Below the pieces are notes generated by a model. That model made no database searches. It saw only the letters and a list, made by a program, of their open reading frames with translations, and was not told where the DNA came from. From the NCBI RefSeq assembly GCF_000306945.1, contig NC_018518.1, positions 620,001 to 684,000 on the forward strand: a DNA stretch of 64,000 nt. The letters are read 5' to 3'. Both the position numbers and the translations under genes were made by a program. This DNA is from Bordetella pertussis 18323. Its GTDB lineage: Bacteria; Pseudomonadota; Gammaproteobacteria; Burkholderiales; Burkholderiaceae_B. Position 1 is the stretch's first letter. The number at the start of each line of letters is the position of its first letter. Positions 20,752-29,068 of this stretch are shown in pieces.

Positions 20752-21552
20752 CTACGCGCGGCCGGCGCCCTTGCGCGGTCGCCCGCCCACGGCTTCGTCG
20801 GGCGCTTGCATGGCCGTCAGGACGTAGTTGATCTGGTACTCCTCGCGGTACAGGGTCTCGCCCCACAGCAGCGGCGTGTCGGCCGCGTCCAGGAAGGTAT
20901 GCGTGCGCACCATGACCGGCCGGCCCTTCTCCAGCTGCAGGTGCCTGGCCACCGCCGCCGGCACCAGCGCGACGCGCACCGCATTGAGAAAGCGCGTGAT
21001 CGGCATGCCGACCTCCTCGTCCAGCAGCGACTGGACCGAGCGCCGCGCCAGCATCTCGGCGGTCAGCCGCGCGCCCACCAGCGCGGGCAGGTAGCGCAGC
21101 TCGAAGGCGATCGGCTTGCCCGAAAGCAGGCACAGGCGCTGCAGCCGGTAGACCGGCTCGCCGCGCCCAAGCCGCAGCGTATCGCGCACGTGGTCTTCGA
21201 CCACGGCCTTGCCGTAGCCGATCACCTCATAGGTGAGATCGCGCGCGAAGGCATCCTGCTCGAAATAGGCCACCCGGTGCGTGTCCACCGTGGACGACAG
21301 CTTGGGCTGCGCGACGAAGCTGCCCACGCCGCGCTTGCGCTCGACCAGGCCTTCGAACACCAGTTGCTGGATCGCGTGCACCACCGTCGCGCGCGTGGTG
21401 GCGTAGCGCTTGGCGAGCTCGGTTTCCGACGGCAGCAGGTCGCCCGGCGCGTACGCGGCGTTGCTGATCGCGTCGCGAATGGCGTTGCGGATCTTGAGAT
21501 AGACAGGCACGGCGGGTCGGCGCCCGGCGCTTGACGCATGTTGCATAGTCAA
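20752..21552 (-). CDS. GntR-family (HutC/UTRA) transcriptional regulator
   Basis: A 266-residue regulator. A winged helix-turn-helix (PVYLKIRNAIRDAI ... LLPSETELAKRYATTRATV) is followed by a UTRA effector domain (LGRGEPVYRLQRLCLLSGKP, YLPALVGARL, RTHTFLDAADTPLLWGETLY). Such regulators bind small amino acid or sugar derivatives. IS481 copy 2 lies 42 bp upstream of its start and on the same strand as the transposase, so its native promoter and neighbour may have been replaced. Confidence 0.92.
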   Translation of the reverse strand: MTMQHASSAGRRPAVPVYLKIRNAIRDAISNAAYAPGDLLPSETELAKRYATTRATVVHAIQQLVFEGLVERKRGVGSFVAQPKLSSTVDTHRVAYFEQDAFARDLTYEVIGYGKAVVEDHVRDTLRLGRGEPVYRLQRLCLLSGKPIAFELRYLPALVGARLTAEMLARRSVQSLLDEEVGMPITRFLNAVRVALVPAAVARHLQLEKGRPVMVRTHTFLDAADTPLLWGETLYREEYQINYVLTAMQAPDEAVGGRPRKGAGRA

Positions 21553-21589
21553 CTAGTCTTTATGCTGAAAACGATTCATAAGCGTATCA

Positions 21590-22540
21590 CTAGGTGTGAA
21601 CTGTCAATAGGTTGTATTCGTCCAGGTTGAGTCTGGAGATGGGTACAGCGCGCCCGATGCCTTGGTGGGGTCGATGCCAGTTGTAGTGGTGTAGCCAGGA
21701 TTTCATGGCATCGGCTCGGTGTTGGGAGTTCTGGTAGGTGTGAGCGTAAGCCCACTCACGCAAGGCCGACTGGATGAAGCGTTCGGCCTTGCCATTGGTC
21801 TGTGGGCGGTAAGGTCGGGTAAAGCGGTGCTTGATGCCCAGCTCATGGCACAGCGCGGCGAAGGCGCGGCTGCGAAAGGCCGAGCCATTGTCGGTGAGCA
21901 AGCGCTGGATGGTCACGCCCAGGCGCTGGTAGTAGGCCACTGCGTCCTTGAGGAACTGGACGGCGCTGGGGAAGCGCTCGTCGGGGTGGATGTCGGTGAA
22001 GGCCACGCGGGCGTGGTCATCGATGGCCACGAAGACGAAGTCCCAGCCGGCCCCCTCAACGGTATCGCGTCGGTTGCCCGTGACCCGGTGGCCAGGGCGC
22101 TGGATACGTCCCAGCTTCTTGATGTCGATGTGCAGCAGATCGCCGGGGGCCTGATGCTCGTAGCGCACCACCGGCTCGGCCGGCTCCAGGTCGGCCAGGT
22201 GCGACAGACCGGCGCGGGCCAGGACGCGGCTGACGGTGCTGGCTGACACGCCCAGCGCCTGGGCGATGCGCGCTTGGGTCAGCCGCTTGCGGCGCAGCTC
22301 CACGATAGCCAGCGCCTTGGCCGGCGCAATCGCTCGGGGCGAGACCGTCGGGCGCGAGGACGCATCGGCCAAGCCCGCCTGGCCCTGAGCCAGGAAGCGG
22401 CCCAGCCATTTGCGCACAGTCGGCGCGGTGACCCCATAGGCGCGGGCCGCTTCAGGCACACAAACTTGATGGGCGATCAATTGCTGGACCATTTCGAGTC
22501 GACGTAGGAAGGTCAATCGGGCATGCTTATGGGTGTTCAT
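21590..22540 (-). CDS. IS481 transposase (copy 2)
   Basis: 316 residues, same as copy 1 except Glu at residue 308. DDE residues Asp139, Asp217 and Glu253 are intact. The TAG stop lies in the flanking CTAG outside the element. Transcription from the transposase points into the GntR regulator gene 38 bp downstream. Confidence 0.97.
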   Translation of the reverse strand: MNTHKHARLTFLRRLEMVQQLIAHQVCVPEAARAYGVTAPTVRKWLGRFLAQGQAGLADASSRPTVSPRAIAPAKALAIVELRRKRLTQARIAQALGVSASTVSRVLARAGLSHLADLEPAEPVVRYEHQAPGDLLHIDIKKLGRIQRPGHRVTGNRRDTVEGAGWDFVFVAIDDHARVAFTDIHPDERFPSAVQFLKDAVAYYQRLGVTIQRLLTDNGSAFRSRAFAALCHELGIKHRFTRPYRPQTNGKAERFIQSALREWAYAHTYQNSQHRADAMKSWLHHYNWHRPHQGIGRAVPISRLNLDEYNLLTVHT

Positions 22541-22637
22541 CCGGCCGGGCTCCTTGAGTGAACTGGGGGGTTGGCGATTTCCAGTTTCTCAAATCCGGTT
22601 CGGATGAACCATGCATACAACCTATTGAATCTTCACA
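21595..22637 (-). mobile_element. IS481: IS481 copy 2 (inverted relative to copies 1, 3 and 4)
   Basis: 1,043 bp between the same terminal inverted repeats as copy 1, in reverse orientation. Flanking hexamers on the + strand are ACTAGG (21589-21594) and CCTAGC (22638-22643), which differ at both outer bases. The leader matches that of copy 1. Confidence 0.97.
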
Positions 22638-22645
22638 CCTAGCGC

Positions 22646-23555
22646 TCAGCCGGCGCGCGGCTGGAAGCGCCGGATGGATTTCTGCGTTTCCTCGACCAGC
22701 AGCAGCGCCAGCCGCGACGGCACGCGGTTCTTGGCCGAGACGGCGAACGCCTCGACCTCGATGGCCGGCTTGAACGGGATGATCTTCAGCCCGTCGCCGC
22801 GCCTGGCCTGGGCCATGGCCGAGAACAGATCGACCACGGTCACGCCGACGCCGGCCTGCGCCAGCAGGCAGGCCGTCTCGGAATAGCACACCTCCACCGC
22901 GGTACGGTAAGGCGTGCCGGCCTGCTTGAAGGCATTGAGCACCAGCGGACTGAGCCGCGAGCCCAGCTCCAGCCCGATCAACGGATACGGCGAGATGTCC
23001 TGCGGCGTGACGGACTTGCGCCGGGCCAGCGGATGGTCGGCCGGCGCCAGGCACACCATCTGGACGCGCGCCACCGGCAGCATGTGCAGCTTCTGCTCCA
23101 GCTCGGGCTCCAGCGCGATGGCAAAGCCGATGTCGGCCGCGCGCGACTCGATGATCTCGACCACGTTGTACGAACGGCGCACGTCGAAGAACACCTTCAC
23201 CTTGGGCCGCTGCTTGAGCAGGTCATTGATGGCCGCCGGCAGCACCGAATGCCCCAGCTGCGGCGTGGCGACGATGCGCAACTGGCCCAGCCGCTCGTTC
23301 TTGAGTTCCTCGACCGTGTGGTTGAGGGCCTTGGACAGCAGAAAGATCGACTCCGAGTCGCGGAACAGGATCTTGGCCTCTTCGGTCGCGCTCAGGCGAT
23401 TGCCCACGCGATCGAACAGCGTGCCCCACTTGCGATTCCAGCTGGCGTATCGCGCTGCTGACCGCCGGCTGCGAAATCTGCAGGGCGCGGGCCGCGCCGA
23501 CCGTGGTGTGGCTTTGCATCACCGCCCGGAATATCTCGATCAGCCGCAGATTCAC
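22646..23555 (-). pseudogene. LysR-family regulator, frameshifted at a G-run
   Basis: The N-terminus (MNLRLIEIFRAVMQSHTTVG, then ALQISQPAVSSAIRQLESQVG) is in one frame, while the rest (LFDRVGNRLSATEEAK... to RFQPRAG) lies in the next. GTGGGGCACG (23424-23427 is the C-run on the + strand) has one G more than needed for the family sequence QVGTLFDRVGNRLS. Removing it restores a normal 302-residue LTTR. It is divergent from the TRAP binding-protein gene, its probable target. IS481 copy 2 lies just after its stop. Confidence 0.88.
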
Positions 23556-23696
23556 TATAAGTCCTGTTTATAGAAATGATCAAAAATTTAATAATTGATT
23601 ATTTCATCGGACTATTCATAATTCAACTGCAACAAGGAGGCGGCAGGACCTCGGGCCTCCATGACACCTATACAGCCACCCAGGGGGAGATTCATC

Positions 23697-24743
23697 ATGA
23701 AGGCAATACTGCAACGGTCCATCGCGCTGCTCGTCTTGGCCGCGGGGATGTCGTCGGTCGCGTGCGCCGACGAGGTCAAGATGCGCGTGCTGGGCTGGTA
23801 CGGCAACCAGCTGCAATCGCAGCAGGTCGAACGGCCCTTCTGGAAGGACCTGCCCAAGCGCAGCAACGGCGCGTTCTCGGCCAACTTCCGCACCATCGAC
23901 GAGCTGGGCCTGAAGGGCTTCGAATCGCTGCGCACGCTGCAAAGCGGCGCGTTCGACGTGGTGTCGTTCCAGATCAGCTTCGTGGGCGGCGACGCGCCGG
24001 TGCTGATGGGCGCCGACCTGCCCGGCGCGGCGTTCGACTTCGACCAGCTGCAGAAGAACCTGGACGCCTACCGCCCCATCCTCGAAAAGGAACTCAACGA
24101 CCGCTTCAAGGCCAAGCTGCTGACGGCGTGGTCGTTCCCGTTCCAGATCCTGTACTGCAAGGGCGACATCAAGACGCTGGACGATCTCAAGGGCAAGAAG
24201 GTGCGCGTCAGCGGCACCTACACGGCCAAGATGGTCGCCGACCTGAACGCCGCCGGCGCCACCCTGGCCGGCCCCGAGGTCTACCAGGGCCTGATGCAGG
24301 GCGTGGTGGACTGCGCCATCACCGGCAGCCAGTATGGCAACAGCAACGACTGGTTCGAGGTCGCGCATTCGCTCAGCCCCATCCCGCTGGGCGGCGCCGG
24401 CGTGGTGCTGCAGGTGGCGCGCAACGCCTTCTGGGAAAAGCTGTCGGCCGACCAGCAGGCCGCCCTGTCGGCCGAAATGAAGCAGCTCGAAACCGCGCTG
24501 TGGGACATCAGCCGCAAGGGCCACGAGGACGGCATCAACTGCAACGTCGGCAAGCAGCCCTGCACCGGCAAGCCCGGCAAGATGCAGCTGGTCGAGCCCA
24601 CCGAGGCCGACGTGCGCGAAGTCAAGCAACTGCTCAAGACATCGATCGTGCCGATGTGGATCGAGGATTGCTCGAAGTTCTCCAAGACCTGCGGCGACGA
24701 CTGGTTCCGCACCATCGGCGCGGCGGCCGGCATCGCGCGCTAG
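23697..24743 (+). CDS. TRAP transporter DctP-type solute-binding protein
   Basis: A 348-residue periplasmic receptor with a signal peptide (MKAILQRSIALLVLAAG...VACA) and the DctP layout: YKGDIKTLDDLKGKKVRVSG-like YCKGDIKTLDDLKGKK, the central Arg, and GVVDCAITGSQYG. GGGGGAG precedes the ATG. The TAG stop is part of the IS481 target GCTAGC (24739-24744), so the gene may end naturally here or may have lost its last codons. No DctQ/DctM genes follow because the IS interrupts the locus. It is divergent from the broken lysR. Confidence 0.88.
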   Translation: MKAILQRSIALLVLAAGMSSVACADEVKMRVLGWYGNQLQSQQVERPFWKDLPKRSNGAFSANFRTIDELGLKGFESLRTLQSGAFDVVSFQISFVGGDAPVLMGADLPGAAFDFDQLQKNLDAYRPILEKELNDRFKAKLLTAWSFPFQILYCKGDIKTLDDLKGKKVRVSGTYTAKMVADLNAAGATLAGPEVYQGLMQGVVDCAITGSQYGNSNDWFEVAHSLSPIPLGGAGVVLQVARNAFWEKLSADQQAALSAEMKQLETALWDISRKGHEDGINCNVGKQPCTGKPGKMQLVEPTEADVREVKQLLKTSIVPMWIEDCSKFSKTCGDDWFRTIGAAAGIAR

Positions 24744-24744
24744 C

Positions 24745-25787
24745 TGTGAAGATTCAATAGGTTGTATGCATGGTTCATCCGAACCGGATTTGAGAAACTG
24801 GAAATCGCCACCCCCCCAGTTCACTCAAGGAGCCCGGCCGGATGAACACCCATAAGCATGCCCGATTGACCTTCCTACGTCGACTCGAAATGGTCCAGCA
24901 ATTGATCGCCCATCAAGTTTGTGTGCCTGAAGCGGCCCGCGCCTATGGGGTCACCGCGCCGACTGTGCGCAAATGGCTGGGCCGCTTCCTGGCTCAGGGC
25001 CAGGCGGGCTTGGCCGATGCGTCCTCGCGCCCGACGGTCTCGCCCCGAGCGATTGCGCCGGCCAAGGCGCTGGCTATCGTGGAGCTGCGCCGCAAGCGGC
25101 TGACCCAAGCGCGCATCGCCCAGGCGCTGGGCGTGTCAGCCAGCACCGTCAGCCGCGTCCTGGCCCGCGCCGGTCTGTCGCACCTGGCCGACCTGGAGCC
25201 GGCCGAGCCGGTGGTGCGCTACGAGCATCAGGCCCCCGGCGATCTGCTGCACATCGACATCAAGAAGCTGGGACGTATCCAGCGCCCTGGCCACCGGGTC
25301 ACGGGCAACCGACGCGATACCGTTGAGGGGGCCGGCTGGGACTTCGTCTTCGTGGCCATCGATGACCACGCCCGCGTGGCCTTCACCGACATCCACCCCG
25401 ACGAGCGCTTCCCCAGCGCCGTCCAGTTCCTCAAGGACGCAGTGGCCTACTACCAGCGCCTGGGCGTGACCATCCAGCGCTTGCTCACCGACAATGGCTC
25501 GGCCTTTCGCAGCCGCGCCTTCGCCGCGCTGTGCCATGAGCTGGGCATCAAGCACCGCTTTACCCGACCTTACCGCCCACAGACCAATGGCAAGGCCGAA
25601 CGCTTCATCCAGTCGGCCTTGCGTGAGTGGGCTTACGCTCACACCTACCAGAACTCCCAACACCGAGCCGATGCCATGAAATCCTGGCTACACCACTACA
25701 ACTGGCATCGACCCCACCAAGGCATCGGGCGCGCTGTACCCATCTCCAGACTCAACCTGGACGAATACAACCTATTGACAGTTCACA
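24745..25787 (+). mobile_element. IS481: IS481 copy 3
   Basis: 1,043 bp. Flanking hexamers are GCTAGC (24739-24744) and CCTAGG (25788-25793); they do not match. The leader has GCCACCCCCCCAG, one base different from copies 1 and 2. It separates the TRAP binding-protein gene from the yidC 3' region. Confidence 0.97.
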
Positions 25788-25792
25788 CCTAG
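24842..25792 (+). CDS. IS481 transposase (copy 3)
   Basis: 316 residues with the intact DDE triad and Glu308. The stop TAG (25790-25792) lies in the flanking target hexamer, outside the element. After it come about 190 bp in which I see no gene, up to the yidC terminator. Confidence 0.97.
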   Translation: MNTHKHARLTFLRRLEMVQQLIAHQVCVPEAARAYGVTAPTVRKWLGRFLAQGQAGLADASSRPTVSPRAIAPAKALAIVELRRKRLTQARIAQALGVSASTVSRVLARAGLSHLADLEPAEPVVRYEHQAPGDLLHIDIKKLGRIQRPGHRVTGNRRDTVEGAGWDFVFVAIDDHARVAFTDIHPDERFPSAVQFLKDAVAYYQRLGVTIQRLLTDNGSAFRSRAFAALCHELGIKHRFTRPYRPQTNGKAERFIQSALREWAYAHTYQNSQHRADAMKSWLHHYNWHRPHQGIGRAVPISRLNLDEYNLLTVHT

Positions 25793-25978
25793 GCCACGAC
25801 GCGAACCCGCGGGTTCGCCCTGAAAACGCGCGCCACACGGTGGCGGCACGGCGCTTGCTCATCATAGGTGAGCTGACCGCCGTTAGGAAATTGATTACTT
25901 GATCCAGCGCAATAAATAAAAGCTAACTACGAGGGACGGTCCCCCTTCTTGCAACGCAACCGTCACATTCCCAGGACG

Positions 25979-26008
25979 AAAAAAACGGCGCCCCGCAGGG
26001 CGCCGTTT
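25979..26008 (-). terminator. Rho-independent terminator of the yidC operon
   Basis: A GC-rich stem (ACGGCGCCC with GGGCGCCGT, 25984-26007) is followed on the reverse strand by a T-run (A-run at 25979-25985 on the + strand). It begins 15 bp after the yidC stop. Confidence 0.85.
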
Positions 26009-26022
26009 CGTGGCTGGCTCGA

Positions 26023-27744
26023 TCAGCGGTTGGCCGCTGCCGCGGCCTGGCGCTCCAGGTTGCGGGTGATGGTCCATTGCTGGGCGATCGACAGCGTGTT
26101 GTTGACACACCAGTACAGCACCAGGCCGGCCGGGAAGAAGAACATCATCCCGCCGAACACCAGCGGCATGATCATCATGACCTTGGCCTGCACGGGATCG
26201 GGCGGCGTGGGGTTGAGCTTGATCTGCAGGAACATGGTGGCCATCATGATGGCCGGCAGGATGAAGAACGGATCGCGCACGGAAAGGTCGTGCACCCAGA
26301 GGATCCACGGCGCGCCGCGCATCTCGACGCTGGCCAGCAGCACCCAGTACAGCGCGATGAACACCGGAATCTGCACCACCATGGGCAGGCAGCCGCCCAG
26401 CGGGTTGATCTTCTCGGTGCGGTACATCTCCATCATCGCCTGGTTCAGCTTCTGGCGATCGTCACCGTACTTCTCTTTCAGGGCCTGCAGGCGCGGGGCG
26501 ACCTGCTTCATGCGGGCCATCGAGCGATAGCTTGCCGCGGCCAGCGGGAAGAACACCGCCTTGATGATGACCGTCAGGGCGACGATGGTCCAGCCCCAGT
26601 TGCCGAGCAGGCCGTGCAGCCAGGTCATGAGGGTGAACAGGGGCTTGGCGATGATGGTCAGCCAGCCGTAGTCGACCACCAGTTCCAGGCCCGGCGCAAC
26701 CGCGGCCATGGCCTTCTGGTCCTGCGGGCCGACCCACAGGTGCGCGTCGACGTTGGCGCTGGAACCCGGGGCGATCGTGCCCACGGCTTCGATGGTGCGG
26801 GCCGCGTACAGGTTCTGCTGCACCTGCAGCAGTTCGTTGGTGCGCTGCTTGCCCTGGGCCGGGATCCAGGCCGTGGCGAAGTAGTGCTGCACGATGCCGA
26901 TCCAGCCGTTGTCGGCCTGCTTGATGTACGTGCCCTTCTTCTTCTCGATGTCCGAGAAGGTGACCTTTTGGAACTTGTCCTGCTCGGAGTACACCGCGAC
27001 GCCGGTGAACGTGTGATAGAAGCTGGAGGTGCCGGCCGGGTCGGTGCCGTCGCGCTCGAGCTGCAGATACAGGGCCGGATTGAGCGGCGCGCCGCCGGTA
27101 TTGGCCATGGCGTGGCGCACGTCCACGTCGTAGCGGCCGCGATGCAGCGTGTATGTCTTGGTGACCTTCAGGCCGCCGGATTCCGCCTCGAACACCACAT
27201 CCAGCGTGTCGCCGGTCAGCGAGCGCTCGCTGGACACTAGATGGAACGGCGTCTGGTGGGTGGGGAAGGATTCGCCTTGCGGCGCGCCGACCACGCCGGT
27301 CTGGGCCACATAGACCAGGTCGGCGGAGCGGTCCATCAGCACCGTGGGCTTGTCGCTCTGGCTGCTCGACGGGTACTTCAGCAGCTCGGCGCGGATCAGT
27401 TGCGCGCCGTTGGAGTCGAAAGTCAGGCGCAGCACGTCGGTGGTGATTACCACCTGCTCGGATTTGGCGGCCGCGGGCGCCGCAGCGCCCGGCACCGATG
27501 CCGCGGCGGGGGCGGCGGCCGGCACCGATGCCGCGGCGGGGGCGGCGGCCGGCGAACTCGGGATCGACGCGGTGGACGAAGCCGCCGTGCCGTTCGCATC
27601 GGCCTTGGGCTGCTGCGTGGCGGCCGCTTCGGGGGCCGGCCCGCCAAAAAGCGACGGCTTGCCGTTATGGATTTGCCAGTTGTTCCAGAGGAGCAACAGC
27701 GAAAAAGAGAAAATCATCCAGAGGACGGTTCGTCGGATATCCAT
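26023..27744 (-). CDS. yidC: Membrane protein insertase YidC
   Basis: A 573-residue inner-membrane insertase that works alone or with SecYEG. The N-terminal anchor MDIRRTVLWMIFSFSLLLLW precedes a low-complexity Ala/Pro linker and the large periplasmic domain. The 60KD_IMP core has the conserved GNWGWTIVALTVIIK, YRSMARMKQVAPRLQALKEKY, and LGGCLPMVVQIPVFIALYW stretches. The linker contains two perfect 30-bp units in tandem (27491-27550). In most proteobacteria mnmE follows yidC; here an IS481 lies about 235 bp beyond it. Confidence 0.96.
   Translation of the reverse strand: MDIRRTVLWMIFSFSLLLLWNNWQIHNGKPSLFGGPAPEAAATQQPKADANGTAASSTASIPSSPAAAPAAASVPAAAPAAASVPGAAAPAAAKSEQVVITTDVLRLTFDSNGAQLIRAELLKYPSSSQSDKPTVLMDRSADLVYVAQTGVVGAPQGESFPTHQTPFHLVSSERSLTGDTLDVVFEAESGGLKVTKTYTLHRGRYDVDVRHAMANTGGAPLNPALYLQLERDGTDPAGTSSFYHTFTGVAVYSEQDKFQKVTFSDIEKKKGTYIKQADNGWIGIVQHYFATAWIPAQGKQRTNELLQVQQNLYAARTIEAVGTIAPGSSANVDAHLWVGPQDQKAMAAVAPGLELVVDYGWLTIIAKPLFTLMTWLHGLLGNWGWTIVALTVIIKAVFFPLAAASYRSMARMKQVAPRLQALKEKYGDDRQKLNQAMMEMYRTEKINPLGGCLPMVVQIPVFIALYWVLLASVEMRGAPWILWVHDLSVRDPFFILPAIMMATMFLQIKLNPTPPDPVQAKVMMIMPLVFGGMMFFFPAGLVLYWCVNNTLSIAQQWTITRNLERQAAAAANR
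27491..27550. repeat. Two perfect 30-bp tandem repeats in the yidC linker
   Basis: Units at 27491-27520 and 27521-27550 are identical and keep frame, each coding ten residues of Ala/Pro/Ser/Val in the periplasmic linker of YidC. Unit number may vary between strains by slippage without breaking the protein. Confidence 0.92.
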
Positions 27745-27792
27745 GGTGCCTGAGGAGTTGTAAGCGGGCCAGCAAAGCCCACGAGTGTAGCG

Positions 27793-28065
27793 TCAATCGG
27801 GTTCGGTGCGGTGGCGATGCGCGCAGCAGGCCTGCGCGCCGGCGCCGTGGCCGGGTGGTACGGGGTCGTATCCGCCCGGCGACCACGGGTGGCAGCGGCC
27901 GATACGGCGCGCCGCCAACCATAGACCGCGCCATGCGCCATGACGTTCAATGGCTTCGATGGCGTAGGCCGAGCAAGTCGGGGTGAAGCGGCACTGCCGG
28001 CCCACCCAGGGGCTGAGGAAGTACCGGTAAAACCGGATCGGGGCGATAAGCAGTCTCCTGATCAT
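27793..28065 (-). CDS. yidD: Membrane protein insertion efficiency factor YidD
   Basis: A 90-residue member of the YidD family: [33 protein letters not shown] and [17 protein letters not shown], with the conserved Cys residues. It is a small membrane-associated partner of YidC. Its ATG overlaps the rnpA stop by 4 bp, as is usual in this operon. Confidence 0.95.
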
Positions 28066-28433
28066 CGCGCTATCCGTGTGAAGTGAGCATCTACTTCGGC
28101 GCGCGCCGAGCGTTTCAGGGCCGTGAGGCTTGCCGGTGTCAGCTTGCTGTGCAGCCGCACCACGTAATCCTGGGCCGGCAGGGCAAGCCGGCGAGCCCGG
28201 AACGCTTCGCGGATGACCCGCTTCAAGGTATTGCGCGTCACGGCGCGGGCGGCAAAACGCTTGGCGATCACCAGGCCCAGGCGCGCGCGCGCCGGCTGGT
28301 CATCAGCAGGGGCACAGGGCGAGGCGCTGACAATAAAGAAAGCCCCTCGGGCCAGTCGCCGGCCTTTGAGGGCGGCGGCAAACTCGGAGGGGCGATGCAA
28401 TCGCGCCTCCGCAGGGAGCGTGGCGCGCGGCAT
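28062..28433 (-). CDS. rnpA: Ribonuclease P protein component
   Basis: A 123-residue basic protein that assists the RNase P RNA in maturing tRNA 5' ends. The RNR-type signature [20 protein letters not shown] then [10 protein letters not shown] is present. The start at 28433 ([12 protein letters not shown]) fits the family length better than the longer open frame upstream, which runs antisense through rpmH's leader. It lies between rpmH and yidD. Confidence 0.92.
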
Positions 28434-28528
28434 GGGTGACGTGACGGAGACTGGCGACGGGGCCGGCGGCGATGCTCCTGTTACAGGCAATCCGCCGATT
28501 CCGGGCAATCGTCCGTTGTCCGCCTGGA

Positions 28529-28663
28529 TTAGACGGCCAGACGCTTGCGGCCCTTGGCGCGGCGGGCATTCAGAATGGCGCGGCCGGCACGGGTCTTCAT
28601 GCGCACGCGAAAGCCGTGGGTGCGTTTGCGGCGGGTAACGGAAGGTTGGTAGGTGCGTTTCAT
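28529..28663 (-). CDS. rpmH: 50S ribosomal protein L34
   Basis: 44 residues, [20 protein letters not shown] through [15 protein letters not shown], nearly the family consensus. It is the first gene of the leftward rpmH-rnpA-yidD-yidC operon and divergent from dnaA. Confidence 0.97.
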
Positions 28664-29068
28664 GGACGATCCACAAAAAGAACAAAAGTCAGAAGGGACA
28701 TGCCCGACGGGGTTCCTGGCCAAGATCCGCGGCGGGTATCTGGATGGCTGCCTGCTGGCGCGCATGCTTGGGCAGCGCGGCAGGCAATCCAACAGACGGG
28801 GCCGAGGCGGCCGCACGGTTGGCGCCACTGGCTCGCCCCAGAGCATACACAATGAGGCGGCTTGCAAGTAGCGGCCAAGGCGTGGGCCTGGCTTCTCTTG
28901 GCTTCTTCTGGAACCTTCTGACAGACAGAATTCGGAAAAGCCCATCATTTCAGCAAGTTTTCTCTGTCTTGTCAAACAGTTAGGGGGGACCGAGCATTGC
29001 CGCGGTTTCCCGGCCTGTGGATAACCTACCCCCAGGCAGGGTAGAATCGAGGTTTGAACAAGAGCGAC
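28664..29068. other. rpmH-dnaA intergenic region, possible origin area
   Basis: About 400 bp without a credible gene, separating rpmH (left) from dnaA (right). It must contain both promoters. One perfect DnaA box is seen (29016-29024); a second, two-mismatch candidate is at about 28667-28675. An AT-rich stretch at 28925-28980 could serve in unwinding. With only one clear box, calling oriC here is uncertain. Confidence 0.5.
29016..29024. promoter_or_regulatory. DnaA box
   Basis: TGTGGATAA, the exact complement of the consensus TTATCCACA, lies 45 bp before the dnaA start. Such a box usually serves dnaA autoregulation and may be part of an origin. Confidence 0.8.

Noticed and set aside
24739..24743. 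TRAP binding protein called truncated by IS481
   Set aside because: Its stop coincides with the CTAG target, but length and ending are within the family range; truncation cannot be shown without an IS-free relative.
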